From: Pseudoscleropodium purum
Taxonomy: Eukaryota; Streptophyta; Bryopsida; Hypnales; Brachytheciaceae
Reading direction: 5' to 3'
NCBI GenBank assembly: GCA_963969395.1
Contig: OZ017798.1
Location: 26,032,173 to 26,096,172 of the forward strand
Length of the DNA stretch: 64,000 bases
Shown here: positions 25,900-36,783 of the stretch, piece after piece
Numbering within the stretch: the first letter of the stretch is position 1
How the letters are laid out: each line of letters begins with the position of its first letter
The notes under the pieces: model-generated
The model's database searches: none
What the model was told of the DNA's origin: nothing
What the model saw: the letters and a program-made list of their open reading frames with translations, nothing else
Translations under genes and position numbers: made by a program

Positions 25900-27400
25900 T
25901 TTTTTTTTCAAAATAAAATTTTCATACAATCTAGCGTTCGTTGTGTTGTAGGGGGAATTGCGGGGGCTAGGTGCTTGAAACGGCCCTGTGGAACCTAGAA
26001 AATCCTCTAATGACTCCTTGATTTTGAGGAGCCTTCTTTGAGTTCTAAGAAAACTTGTTTGAGAAAGCCCTTTGGCACTAAAAGAAAGACTCCTCGGAAT
26101 TGAGGAGCCTTCTTTGAGTTCCAAGGAGCCTTCCTTGAAGAGCCTTTTGGCACCAAGGAAGGGTTCCTTGATTTCAAGGAGCCTTTCTTGAGTTCTAAGA
26201 AGACTTGTTTGAAAGAGTCTTTTGGCACTAAGGAAAGGCTCCTCGGAATCGAGGAGCCTTGTTTGAGTTTTGAGGAGCCTTCTTTAAAAAGGCCTTTGGC
26301 ACCAAAAAGGGCTCCTTGATTTCGAAGAGCCTTTTTTGAGTTCTTAAAAAAACTTGTTTAGGAAAGCTTTTTAGTACCAATAGGCTCCTAGGAATCGGAG
26401 GAGCCTTTTGGGGATTCAACAGAGCCTTCATCTGGTTCAAATGAACGCTCTTTGGGTTCAAAGGAGTCTTTTATTAGGTTTAAAAGGAGTTTTTAAGTTC
26501 AATGGAGTATTTTTAGGTTCAATAGAACTTTTTTTGAAAAGCCCTTTGGCACCAAGAAAGAGCTCCTTGATTTCAAGGAGCCTTCTTTGGTTCTTAAGAC
26601 AACTTATTTGGGAGAGCCCTTTGACAAGAAACACGGGCTCTTCCAAACTTGAAGAGCTTTCATTGGGTTCAAAGGAGCCTTCCTTGAAGGATCCTCTAGC
26701 ACCTAGAAAGGGCTCTTTGATTTCACGGCACCTAGAAAGGGTTCTAAGACGACTTGTTTGGAAGAAGTCTTTGGCACTAAGAAAAGGCTTCTTAACTTCA
26801 AGGAGCCTTTCTTGGGTTTTGAAGAGACTTGTTTGGAAGAGGTCTTTGGCATCAAAGAAATGCTTTTCAAAATCCAAGGAGCGTTCCTTAGGTTCAAAAG
26901 AGCTTTCTTTGGAGAGTCTTTTGGTACCAAAAAAGGGCTCCTTGAATTCAAGGAGCCATCTTTGGGTTAGAAAGATCCTTTGTTGAAGAGCCTTTTAGCA
27001 CTAAGGAAGGGTTCCTTAGAATCCAAAGAGCCCTCTTTGAGTTCAAAAGAACCTTCTTGAGTAGAGCTATTTAGCACGAAGAAAGGGCTCCTTGGATTGA
27101 AAGAAGCCCTTTGGCACTAACAAAGGTTCCTAAGATTTGGGGAGCTTGGCTAGGGAGAGTCCATTGATATTAAAAATGGAATTATAAGAAAAGCCTTTTA
27201 TGGCATGAAGAGTCTAAGTAATTATGACGCATAAAAAGAATTAAGGAAAAATCTCTTTGTATTTAGAAGTAAATCTTGGGATCCAAGGAGCCTTCTAATG
27301 TCATACCAAAAAAATTAAGAAAAAGCCCTTTTGGCACCAATTGAAAGAAAGCCTTCCTAAGGCTCTGAAGAGTCTTTCCTTAGCTTTGAAGATCCTCACA
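25900..27400. repeat. Degenerate tandem array of hairpin-forming GGAGCC units
   Basis: A unit of about 55-80 bp is repeated a dozen or more times. Typical content is ccctttggcaccaagaaagg, then a palindrome of the form GGCTCCTTGA-TT-TCAAGGAGCC, then ttctttgagttctaag. A perfect 22-bp palindrome with half-site GGCTCCTTGAA is at 26936-26957. The array decays towards 27.99 kb, where single ctttggcaccaaaaaa words recur just before the hAT element. The overlapping frames on both strands are repeat by-products. Confidence 0.8.
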
Positions 27401-28010
27401 ATGAATCAAAGCTCTTCAAATAAACCCCCTCAATATATAGAGGGAGGGAGCTTTGACATAAAAATTGGCTCCTTGAATTTGAGGAGTGATATGTAGAATT
27501 TAAATAAAAATAATACTTTTGAAGAAAAAAATTGAAATCACAATTCTAATCATCCTCCTAATTAATAGAAAGGAGGCACTTTGGTGTCAAGAAATCACTC
27601 CCCTTATCTAATAAGTCTTCTATTGTATAAATTCTTTTTTAAAAATAATTTAGGATTAAAAAAAATCATAGTTCAAATAACTTTCCAAATTAATAAAAAG
27701 AGGGTCATAAGGCATGAAGAATTGGTTCTTTGGATAGGAAGAGCCATTTGGTGAAGAAATTTATTTATTTTAATTTAAAAAATGAAATAAAATTAGAGTT
27801 TAATTAACCCCTAAAATTACTTGAAAGAAGGTCCTTTGACACCAAAAAAACAACTTGTTGGAATTGAGGAGCCATTTGTTGAATAAAATGTAATAATTTC
27901 TTTTAGCAAAAAAACATAATTGTAGTTTTATGAAACCCTCAATTAATAGAGGGAGGGTCCTTTGGCACCAAAAAATGGTTCCCCATATCTAAAGAGTTAT
28001 CTATTAGCTA

Positions 28011-28018
28011 GTGGTAGT
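28011..28018. other. Left target-site duplication of the 10.2-kb hAT element
   Basis: GTGGTAGT immediately precedes the CAGGGTTGAC terminus. It is identical to the 8-mer right after the element at 38239-38246. Confidence 0.93.
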
Positions 28019-28256
28019 CAGGGTTGACACGATGTCCCCAGGTCCGGGACGTCCGGACGCGGACGTTGTGTCAGTAGCGTCCGCTGACATTCGCGGTCTC
28101 CGCGGACGCAACGTCCGCCGGGACCGCCCCGTCTACCTATCACCTCGTCCGCCCCGTTCGCCCCATCCGTCCCACCTGTCCGCCCTGTCCGTCCGCCCCG
28201 TCCGCTTTGACGGCCCTATTTCCCCCGACCGCCCTACCCAAACTGCCCCGCGGTTA
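28019..28256 (+). repeat. Left GC-rich subterminal region of the hAT element
   Basis: The first ~240 bp are built from CGTCCG/CCGCCC words. It shares the block ggacgtccggacgcggacg followed by gcgtccgctgacattcgc with the left ends of the MITEs at 33324 and 48261. In hAT elements, subterminal repeats are transposase-binding sites, so these repeats may be such sites; that role is inferred. Confidence 0.7.
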
Positions 28257-28651
28257 CTTCCTTAATCTTTAAACAATTAAATGTTAAATGAAGTGCAATG
28301 ATTCGCAATTTGTCATTAAAACAATGTCTCTTATAAGTTGAAAGATTATAAAGTTTGACCATGAGTCCATGATAGTCTTGAAACTATGAAAAAATTCCAA
28401 TTCATTTTTAGAAGGCAAACTAAAAAAGTTTATGACTTCAAATATATATATACACTATTTAAAAAATCGAGATCAACACAAATACAAACATAATTAATAT
28501 GGACAAAATATATTGAATTTAATATAGAATACCATATATTGTGCACATTTGGCTAATTGCACATATAATTTTTTTCATTCCAACTCTATATTTCTAAACT
28601 AATTTTTAATGCCTATATAACCTATTCAATTACTACTTCTGCACTACCAAT

Positions 28652-30141
28652 CTAATATAAATGGCGGAAATGTTCATCTGGCATCGGCCAACGATATGTA
28701 TTAGAAAATCGCGTAATCACATGGGCCAAACTAGTATTTTCATCGTCAGTCTTCGAAGAATGCGCTTCAAGTAAGCATAAAACACTTTTGCAAAGTCATG
28801 AAAGGCAAATTGTGTCGCACTAGGTGTTTAAGTAGTAAGTTGAAATACGCCTCTGACATGTTGTTTCCATTCATCTGCCGAGCAATTTTTCGAATGGCAT
28901 ACTCTTCCGACTTACGTGAATACATCGGAATGACTTCCACATCTGCACCTACTTTATGCAAATATGTAATACGTGGATCCACCCACCATCTCCTCTACAA
29001 AGTGTTTCATCTCATCTGCTGATGTGAATGTGTACAAAGACTTCATTGGCTGAGAAGCTAAGGTGGTCATGCCCCAATCGCAAACTCCAATGTACACACG
29101 TGACTCATCCTCTGGAAAATGCAACAAGATGTTGTCCGGAGAAAGATCATTGTGCAAATGTCCAGCAAGATGCACTGCATACATTATATGCATAAAGGCC
29201 CATGTCAGCTCCGTGCGCTTTTTCCAATATCGTCCTAAATGGTGAGCTTTTAAAACCTCCTCTTCGGTTGGATTCGTATACATCAAACGGATTTGAATGT
29301 TGTTTGGAAAGTCCTTATCCATATTCAACATTTGTCGAAGAATTCCACCATTCCACCAATACGCATAACCTTCACACGTCATTCCATGCACCGCAGCAAA
29401 CCGTATCACACTCACGTGTGGAATTCGAACAGCCATTGATTCGTTTTGATGTTCTAACTTTGCAAGATCAGGTCGAGTTTGGTGGTGAATGGATTTCTTC
29501 GCCGCAAACTTCCAATGAGGAAGTATTCCTGGACATCCTTCAATACGGACCTTTCGAATCGTTGCATATCCACCTTTCATCGTTCTATCATCAACAGCAA
29601 TCACGCGTGCTGTATCTGGAAGTGCTATGAGGTGCCGTTTGTTCCTTTCCGCTTCAGCAACTCCATCATTGCTTTTCCACCAATCAATTGAACCAACTCG
29701 ATTGTGTTTTTTGGCGAATGGAACACATCGCCCCCTAAATAAGTCCGCTTTCATAATCACTTCTTCAAATTGGGCGTCATTGGGTCGATATTCCTTGCCA
29801 TATTTAACCAAAATGACTTTGGAATTCCACAAAGCGTCATGAACCTTGTTCTCCAAACATTTGGTGAAGTGCACTTTATCCATCTCGTCATGCTACTTCG
29901 GAACATTCAATGCATCCAACAACATCTAGGTCATGTCTACCTTGAATTTAGACACGCACTCCTCTTGATATCTGGTGTACTTATTGTCTAAAGACAATGT
30001 TGTTTCCGATTCATAAAATTGAATGATGTGCTCAATCATGAATTTTTTGTATTCCTCTAAAGGACTTTGGCGAGCTACCTCCAAGTTTGATGGTCCCTCT
30101 CCATGTTTAAGCTTCGCAACCTTCTTCTTCCCCTTCGTCAT
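28652..30141 (-). pseudogene. Protein kinase-like gene carried by the hAT element (broken)
   Basis: Read leftward from ATG 30141, one intronless frame of roughly 495 codons encodes a protein kinase-like protein. In the longest intact piece (ATG 29883, 309 residues) I see a glycine-loop-like GGYATIRKVRIEG (104-116), FAAKK with the likely beta-3 Lys K129, a candidate alpha-C Glu (E144 or E148), the catalytic loop HNDLSPDN (244-251) and DWG (269-271) in place of DFG. The N-terminal ~70 residues are basic and lie before two in-frame TAG stops (29926-29928 and 29893-29895). Frameshifts near 28980 and 28770 precede the last segments, which end at TAG 28652-28654. Catalytic residues are kept, so the ancestral protein was probably an active kinase; substrates are unknown. 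It may be element cargo or a captured host gene, and I cannot tell which family it belongs to. Confidence 0.75.
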
Positions 30142-30329
30142 CGTGACAAATGAAATTGATATAGATCAAATTTTTTAATTTGAAATTGAATTCACGCGCA
30201 AGTGTCCAAAAAATTGGCAACAAGGAGGCCCCAATAAACCACTCTTGCCTTGCCTCGGAAAGGAGCCAATGGAGGATGAACCACCAAGCTCTCCGCTCCA
30301 CCTTGCATTTACAAGGGGCAAAGCAAAAG

Positions 30330-30775
30330 TGACAATGCGGACGGCCCGTCCGCCCCCATCGGACGGCCCTAAACCATCCGCCCGATCGGACGGGCCGGGG
30401 GTGGCGGACGGATCGGCCGTCCGCCTCCCCGAAACCCTAGAACCCTATCCATCCGATCGGACAGCCATAGGCGGACAAATCTAGCGTCCGCCCGATCGGA
30501 CGGTCCGGAGGGGTGGACGCATCGGTCGTAACGGGGCGGACAGGGCGGACGCCAGATCGGACGGACAGGGTGGACGGAAGACGGGGCGGATGGGGCGGAC
30601 AAGGCGGACGCCGGATCGGACGGACAAGGTGGACGGAGGACAGGGCGGACGGGTATCGGAGCGGACGGGGGTCTGGGCGGACGGGGCGGACAGGTATCGG
30701 AGCAGACGGGGTCTGGGCGGATGGGGCGGACGGGTATGAGGGCGGACGGGTACGAGGGCAGACGGGGCAGTTTGA
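30330..30775. repeat. Internal GC-rich array of GGCGGACGGG units
   Basis: About 450 bp of CpG-rich sequence, dominated by ggcggacggg, ggatcggacgg and gtatcggagcgg words. It begins about 190 bp upstream of the kinase-like gene's start codon. It resembles the element's ends but has no terminal CAGGGTTGAC here. It could be a promoter-proximal CpG island or a remnant of another element end. Confidence 0.65.
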
Positions 30776-30807
30776 CCCTAAAGTGACCCTAAACCCATAT
30801 TTTGCAC

Positions 30808-30816
30808 GATAAATAG
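30808..30816 (+). promoter_or_regulatory. TATA-like motif beside the GC array
   Basis: GATAAATAG follows the GC-rich array in plus orientation, with accctaaaccc just upstream. The same arrangement (GC block, accctaaa, TATA box) precedes the transposase gene at 34.1 kb. No coding frame follows here, so if it was a promoter its gene is gone or displaced. Confidence 0.3.
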
Positions 30817-30879
30817 AGGTCTTCATGGCACTGTATAGTTCAACTAATTTTTCATTCATTCAATGTAAAATTTGAAATT

Positions 30880-33315
30880 AAAAAAGGTTGCCTTCTTTTA
30901 TGACCAAATTTATGAATTCTTGGTAAATGATATTTTTGTACAAAGATATGAGCTAAAATGTGCTAAAATTCACGAAAGGATTGCGACGTTTAATATAAGT
31001 ACCCAAATATTCACGTTGCATTGTGTATAAAGCAATTGTAAGAAGGTAGTTGAATAAAAATTCTACTATTAAATTGAATTAGTTGACGTCTAATCACTTA
31101 GTAAATCGCTAAATCGCTAAATGTCCAAGTCTTTGCAAGTGTGTTTTGGCTATCGAAAAAGAGCATGGACTTATAGTTATCTCTAATGAAGCAAATTGTT
31201 CTTTTTTCAAAATCTAACGGTATAGATGTTTAATCCCTAAAGTTCTTTTCACTAAAAACACTTCAAAACTGCCATTAGTAGTGCAAATACCAAGTCTTGG
31301 AAGAAAAATACTTTTGGGCATATGTAACCATAGGATCTTGTAGTAAATTAGTTGGAAAAGATGTGGAAAAATTTTTAGACAAATCCACCATTTGGATTGT
31401 AAGATATTAGATATTGAATGTTTTATTTAAGGGGGCTATTCAATTATGTCTATTAATGAACAATTGATAGGCTAACAAACCTAACTTAGCATGTATTTTA
31501 ATATTTGTTGCAATTGTTTTAGGAATATTATAACATAATACTATTATAATATTCTTATAAATGATATAGTACTAAATCATTTCAAAATCAACAACATTCG
31601 AACACAATCTGTCAATCTTGTCTTCCATACTCCTTTAATGATATATATATATATAAATATATATACATATATAAAATATATTAGATAAATCAACATGAAC
31701 AAATCAATGATTATATATTTCATAGATCTATTCTTCATCAATCAAATAAGAGTGCATGTTCAAATATAGACAAAGATGGTTTCTCCATTTATTCCCAAAA
31801 ATTAAATAAACAAATAGAGAAAGATATGAAGTGAATGTTACTTGGAGAATTGAAGGGAAAGAAATTGAAGTACTCAATTGCATTTTATTAAATTGGAAAA
31901 TTGCATGTGGATGGCATGAATTAATCTTCATAGATGCTAAACTCATACGAGTTGCATTTCAACATTTATGATTTATGCAATTAATTGAATTGAAAGCTTT
32001 CGTAATTACATTTTCAAATTTTCGATTCAATCATTCAAATTTGCAAGAGTGATTTATGATAGATTTATAACTTTAAATGTGAAAGCATTCAATGCCTTTA
32101 CACGTTTGTTCATCAATATATTAATTTTAAATAAATAATATATATTTTTTATAACATATGCATAAACCATTGCATTAAAAAAAACAAAAACTAAGAGCCA
32201 AACCAAATAGGCTGGTCAAATGAAGAGAACAAGAGAATAAGAGCCCTACGAAAAAGCAAAGGAAAAAAAAGAAAATATCAAAAGGATTCAAAGAAAGGAG
32301 CAAGATGCATTCTTGCAAGACCGTAGAATATATAATGATTTCAAAATCCAAACACAAATATATTTTCTATTTCAATGAGAGTCAAAAATGAACTACCCTG
32401 CTCTCAAAGATTGTACAATGTACACGCTATACAAAATGAACATATAACAGAAAGAGTAGAAGACATCATTTATCATGATTGAAAACTAAAATGATTTTTT
32501 CTTTCTATGTAGAATATTTTATGAAATGTAACAATGTATTTAATTATCATAGTAATTGGTAGAAATCTTTATGCAATACATAGAAATATTTCATTTATGT
32601 GGAGTTTTTCATTTATTTAGGATTAAAATTGAAGTATTATACTCTACAAAGTACAAACCGAAAACAATATCATATACCTAAGTTCAAAAGTTTGCAATTG
32701 TTTCGTGAATTCATTTTGAAAACTCAAACGAAGAAATATTTTATAATCAATATCTTGTTCATTTGAATCATTTCAAAAATCGAATTCCGAATTCAATTCC
32801 TATTTATAATAGAAATTATGTTTGTCAATTTTTTAGATCTTTAAACAATGAACCCTCTTTTTTAAAATTAATATTTAAAAACATCTGAAATAAGAATATT
32901 GGAATTACCCTTCAAAATAAATATAGCACATGTATAAGTGTATAATGTATTCTACTCAACCAACTCAAGTAACGAATTTTTCTATGTTTTTAAGGAAAAA
33001 TATAGCCATATATGATTTGAAAGTTAAAACATTGATTCTTTTTCTTTGTTTTCAAATCTAATCAAAATTGCATTAAAAAATATGAAAGACTCGATGTTCA
33101 TTTCAAGATCGTGATGCACTTCTAATTAGAAAACACAACCTTCCATTAAATATCATGAGGTTGAAATCCATTAAACTGTTATTCTAATTATGTATTGGGG
33201 CCTTTTTTTTAAATTTCATTTGCTTACGATGAAAAAGGAATTGATTATTTCTGCAAAACATTTGATTTCCTAATGAACTTTAAAAAAATCATCACCATCA
33301 TTAGATCTTCTCAAA
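30880..33315. other. AT-rich filler inside the hAT element
   Basis: This 2.4-kb interval has no coding motif. It includes a family F fragment at 31230-31430 (aggatcttgtagtaaatt, gatgtggaaaaa, ggattgtaagatatta). Part or all of it is probably a later insertion into the hAT element, but I could not find its ends. Confidence 0.45.
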
Positions 33316-33323
33316 ACCTATTT

Positions 33324-33637
33324 TAGGGTTGACAGGACGTCCGGACGCGGACGCTGTGTCCGCAGCGTCCGCTGACATTCGCATCCCGGCGGACGCAGCA
33401 TCCGCCTGTCCCCCGTCCGCCTGTCCGCCTGATTACGGCCGTCCAATCGACGCGCGGACTGATCTGGTCCGCACGATCTGGGCGTCCGCCTCGGGCCATC
33501 CGCCCTGTCCGTCCGCCTCGCCCTGCCCGTCCGCTTTCCGACGGTGGTCGGGACGCTGCGTCCGCTAGCGTCCATGCGTCCGGACGTCCGGAAAATGGAC
33601 GCTATTTTGGGACGAACGTTGACATTCGTCAACTCTG
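33324..33637 (+). mobile_element. GC-rich hAT MITE copy 3, nested in the parent element
   Basis: A 314-bp GC-rich block with termini TAGGGTTGAC and GTCAACTCTG. The flanking 8-mers are acctattt (33316-33323) and atctattt (33638-33645), one mismatch apart. Both ends match the corresponding ends of the surrounding 10.2-kb element. The independent target duplication shows it is a separate insertion, not part of the parent's structure. Confidence 0.88.
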
Positions 33638-33734
33638 ATCTATTTAGAAGGATAATATGAGTAAATAATCCAAACATATTCAACTTAACCACATTCCTCG
33701 CATTCGTAAAACAATTTAGGGGAGAAAAGAAAAG

Positions 33735-33782
33735 GTTTAGGGTAATTAGGGTATAGAGTAATTAGGGTATAGGGTTTAGAAT
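33735..33782 (+). repeat. Short TTAGGG-like repeat
   Basis: About three diverged copies of an aattagggtatag word. It resembles telomere sequence only loosely. Confidence 0.4.
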
Positions 33783-33944
33783 TTACATTTTTTTTAAAAT
33801 AAAATGATAAATCAATTACATTGATCCTCATTTAGCAGTGATTATTAGGCGGGTTTTTTTTGGAAATGTTACCGCTCTTTTTGAGTAGTATCGGCCTCAT
33901 AGGATGCTCTAATGGACAGCTGGGCGAACGTCGTCAACGGTCAG

Positions 33945-34092
33945 TGTTTAAGTGGGGCGGTCAGCGTGTCCAAAGCGTAGACGGTGTCGGAAGGTGGACA
34001 GTGTGGATAGTCCCGTCCGACCGCCCGTCTGACCCGTCTGGCGTATCCGCCTGCCCTGTCCGCCCGTCTGCTTCAGCCCCGTCCGGGCCGTT
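33945..34092. repeat. GC-rich block upstream of the transposase gene
   Basis: CpG-rich sequence with gtccgcc and cgcccgtctg words like those at the element ends. It lies directly upstream of a TATA box, so it may have been part of the transposase promoter. Confidence 0.5.
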
Positions 34093-34146
34093 GCTTGTTT
34101 TTGAATGTAAACCCTAAAAATGAACCTTTAATTTTCTGGAGAGGAC

Positions 34147-34152
34147 TATAAA
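34147..34152 (+). promoter_or_regulatory. TATA box of the hAT transposase gene
   Basis: TATAAA in the context gaggactataaatg lies about 250 bp before the first candidate ATG (34399) and just after a GC-rich block. It would place the start of transcription near 34180. Confidence 0.5.
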
Positions 34153-34398
34153 TGTTAGAAGATAAGCTTTTGTATTCACTCTCGAAAAACCGAACGCTAA
34201 GATTTCCAAGGGCTATGAGCTTCAATTTATTGAGTCTCTTGCTTGGTAATGCATAGTTCGGTGGACGGGGGCTTTGATTTCCAAAGCTTTGTGTGACTAA
34301 TTTCATTGATATTGTATACATTGTCACGTTGTGGGTTTCAAATTTAAAATATTTTATTGGTTTCTTTTGAAATTGAGGTAAAACATACACTTGTCAAT

Positions 34399-36783
34399 AT
34401 GGTGGCCAAACCGACGGGGGATTTTTTTCCTTGATTTAGTGTGCAAGAGGGTGGTAAAGTAAAATGTAGGCTTTGCAAAGCGATCATGTCAAAGAAGCTC
34501 AGCCGTATGTTCAGCCACTTAAGCTATTCTGGGCCTGGAGGTGTACGTGATAAAGGGGTGAGCCTTTGTCTACAATTATCAATGGTAGTTCGAGATTTAT
34601 TTCGGCATTGCGAAGGAGTTTTTCCAAAACGTGTTGTAATGGACAATGTGGATGGCAACCCTGGCCCTTCAGATGTCCAAGAGTTTTCGGCCGGAAAGGC
34701 TGTGTCACATTTTGACCACGAAGACTCTTGTCCAGTGTCCAAAGAATTGGTATCAATGGTATGTACCACAACTGAAATGACTTTGAATACAGAAGCTTCT
34801 CATGAACGTGAAACCCCGAGGGCATCCAGTTCTAGGCCTCAGAGGCAAGGCAGCTTAGTGAATGGGTTTGAAGAAGGTTATAAACGCAAATTACATTCAG
34901 TGTGGGCAAATTTTTTTTATTCGGCGAACATACCATTTTCCGTGGCTTGAAATCCAGCTTTTAAAGAAGCAGTGAAGAAAACGGCTGCGTTCGGTAGACC
35001 ATACATTCCTCCCTCATACCACGACCTTCGGTACAAATTGTTGAATGAGGCGAAGACCAACATTCAGACACAGTTGAATGCACGAACCGAAGATAGCATT
35101 CGAAAATTTGGAGCAACATTGTCCATTGATGGCTGGAGCTCAGTGACTAATTGACCTCTCATCAATGCCATGCTTGTATCATCCACAGGTGAAGAATTTC
35201 TTGGATCTGTAGATACAAGTGGTTGTGAAAAAAATGCGGAGTACTTGGCAACTGTGTTGGAAAAGTTCATTGAACAAGTGGGGTCCAAGAACGTCGTGTT
35301 AATAACTACGGATAATGCTCCCGTGAATCCGTCCGCATAGGATGTAATATCTGCAAAATATCCTCATATTTTTTACCAAGGGTGCATGGTACATACATTG
35401 AATTTATTGTTGAAGGATTGGGCTGCACAGAAATGGATTGCTTCCAAGTTGGATAAAGGAGTTCTTGTAGCTAAATTTATCAGGAAGAGACATATGCCGC
35501 TAGCTCTATTGCGAAAGTACTCGCCAAATCTTAGTCTCTTGATGCCTGGGGATACAAGGTTCGCCTCTAAATTTATCATAATGGAGCGTTTGACAAAATT
35601 GAGAGGAGCATTGGAACAAACGGTGGTAGATCCGCAATGGGTTGAGTATGTACATACTCTCAAGAAGAAACGTGGAGCGAAACTCCAACCAAAAGACTTG
35701 GCCTTAGCGGTGAAGAAAATTGTTCTTGATGACCATTTTTGGAATCGGTCGATCAATTATGTGGAGATGGTTGAACCAATCATATGTGCACTCCGCGATT
35801 TGGATTCAAAATTACCATGCATGGGGAAGGTGTTGCATATCATGAGGAAGTTAGAGAAGCACGTGAACGGATTACAAAGTCCACCATTTTGTTTGCTAGA
35901 AGAACGTGCAATTCCATTGGTACAGTCTTTTTATGCCCGAAGAAGAATGGTAGACAATGATCTCCAATCAGCCGCAGCTCTTTTGAATCCATACCTTCTT
36001 TATGACAAAGAGCTAGCGGATGACGCAGATGCAATGTCAGGATGTAAGAAAGTTTTGGAGAGAATATGTAAACCGGATGAATATGCAGCAGTGGTGAAGG
36101 AATTTGTGGCTTTTCGACACAAGGAACCTCCATTCCACAATATGTTGAATCCGGGAGATCAAATGTTGTCTGCACATGCTTGGTGGGATTTTGAAGGTGC
36201 ATGTGGCAAGTTTATAGCTCCATTAACGAAGAGGATATTGGCTCAACCGGTGTCATCATCTTCATGTGAACGGAATTGGAGCAATTATTCTTTTGTTCAC
36301 AACAAATCTCGAAATAAATTGAAGCCGAAGAGAGCAGCAGATTTGGTGTACGTGTATACCAATTCCAAAGTATTAAACGCATTGAAGAAAAAAGATGAAA
36401 AAAAATGGTATAATGATAATATAGATCCGATGGAATCAGAGGATTCAGATAGGCCGACGTTAGAAGACGATGATGACGAGGATTTGGAAAGGGCCCTTTC
36501 AGGTGTAGATGGCGGGGATGACTTCAATCGTGTGACAGCATGGGGAGATAAAGACGTTATGGAAGGCTTTCCCGATTTGGTGAATGATACGCATGATTAT
36601 CATTTAAATCGCAAGGATGTCGTTCCCGACAATGCAAACGATGCATATGCCTTTTGTGAAGACGAGGACAATGTAGGGGTACAGGTGAATCTACCTTCTT
36701 TAACTGCATATTGCAATGGAATGGGATTTTTGAATAGCAAAAACATTCTATCGGAAAAGGCAACGCTATTGTCAAAGAGGTGA
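34399..36783 (+). pseudogene. hAT transposase (BED finger, RNase H-like core, hAT dimerisation domain), broken
   Basis: One reading frame runs from ATG 34399 to 36783 and is interrupted only by stops at 34432, 34948, 35152 and 35338. In order it encodes a BED-type finger (VKCRLCK followed by H and C ligands, about 34460-34565), the first catalytic Asp in LSIDGWSS (about 35121-35144), the second in TTDNAPVN (about 35308-35331), and the C-terminal hAT dimerisation region with WWDFEGACG and SSSSCERNWS, which holds the catalytic Glu. hAT transposases cut and paste elements with 8-bp target duplications, which this element shows. Two of the stops are TGA codons where family members commonly have Arg, as expected from CGA-to-TGA deamination. 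This copy cannot make a full transposase, but a related enzyme probably mobilised the MITEs. Confidence 0.9.

Noticed and set aside
26007..26986. Overlapping open frames up to 192 residues in the hairpin array
   Set aside because: They arise from tandem units free of stops on both strands. The repetitive peptides resemble no known family and shift frame between units.
25900..27400. CRISPR-like array
   Set aside because: Units are degenerate, spacers are not unique and the genome is clearly plant nuclear DNA.
33735..33782. Interstitial telomere repeat
   Set aside because: Only about three diverged TTAGGG-like words, and the plant telomere unit is TTTAGGG. It is too short to claim.
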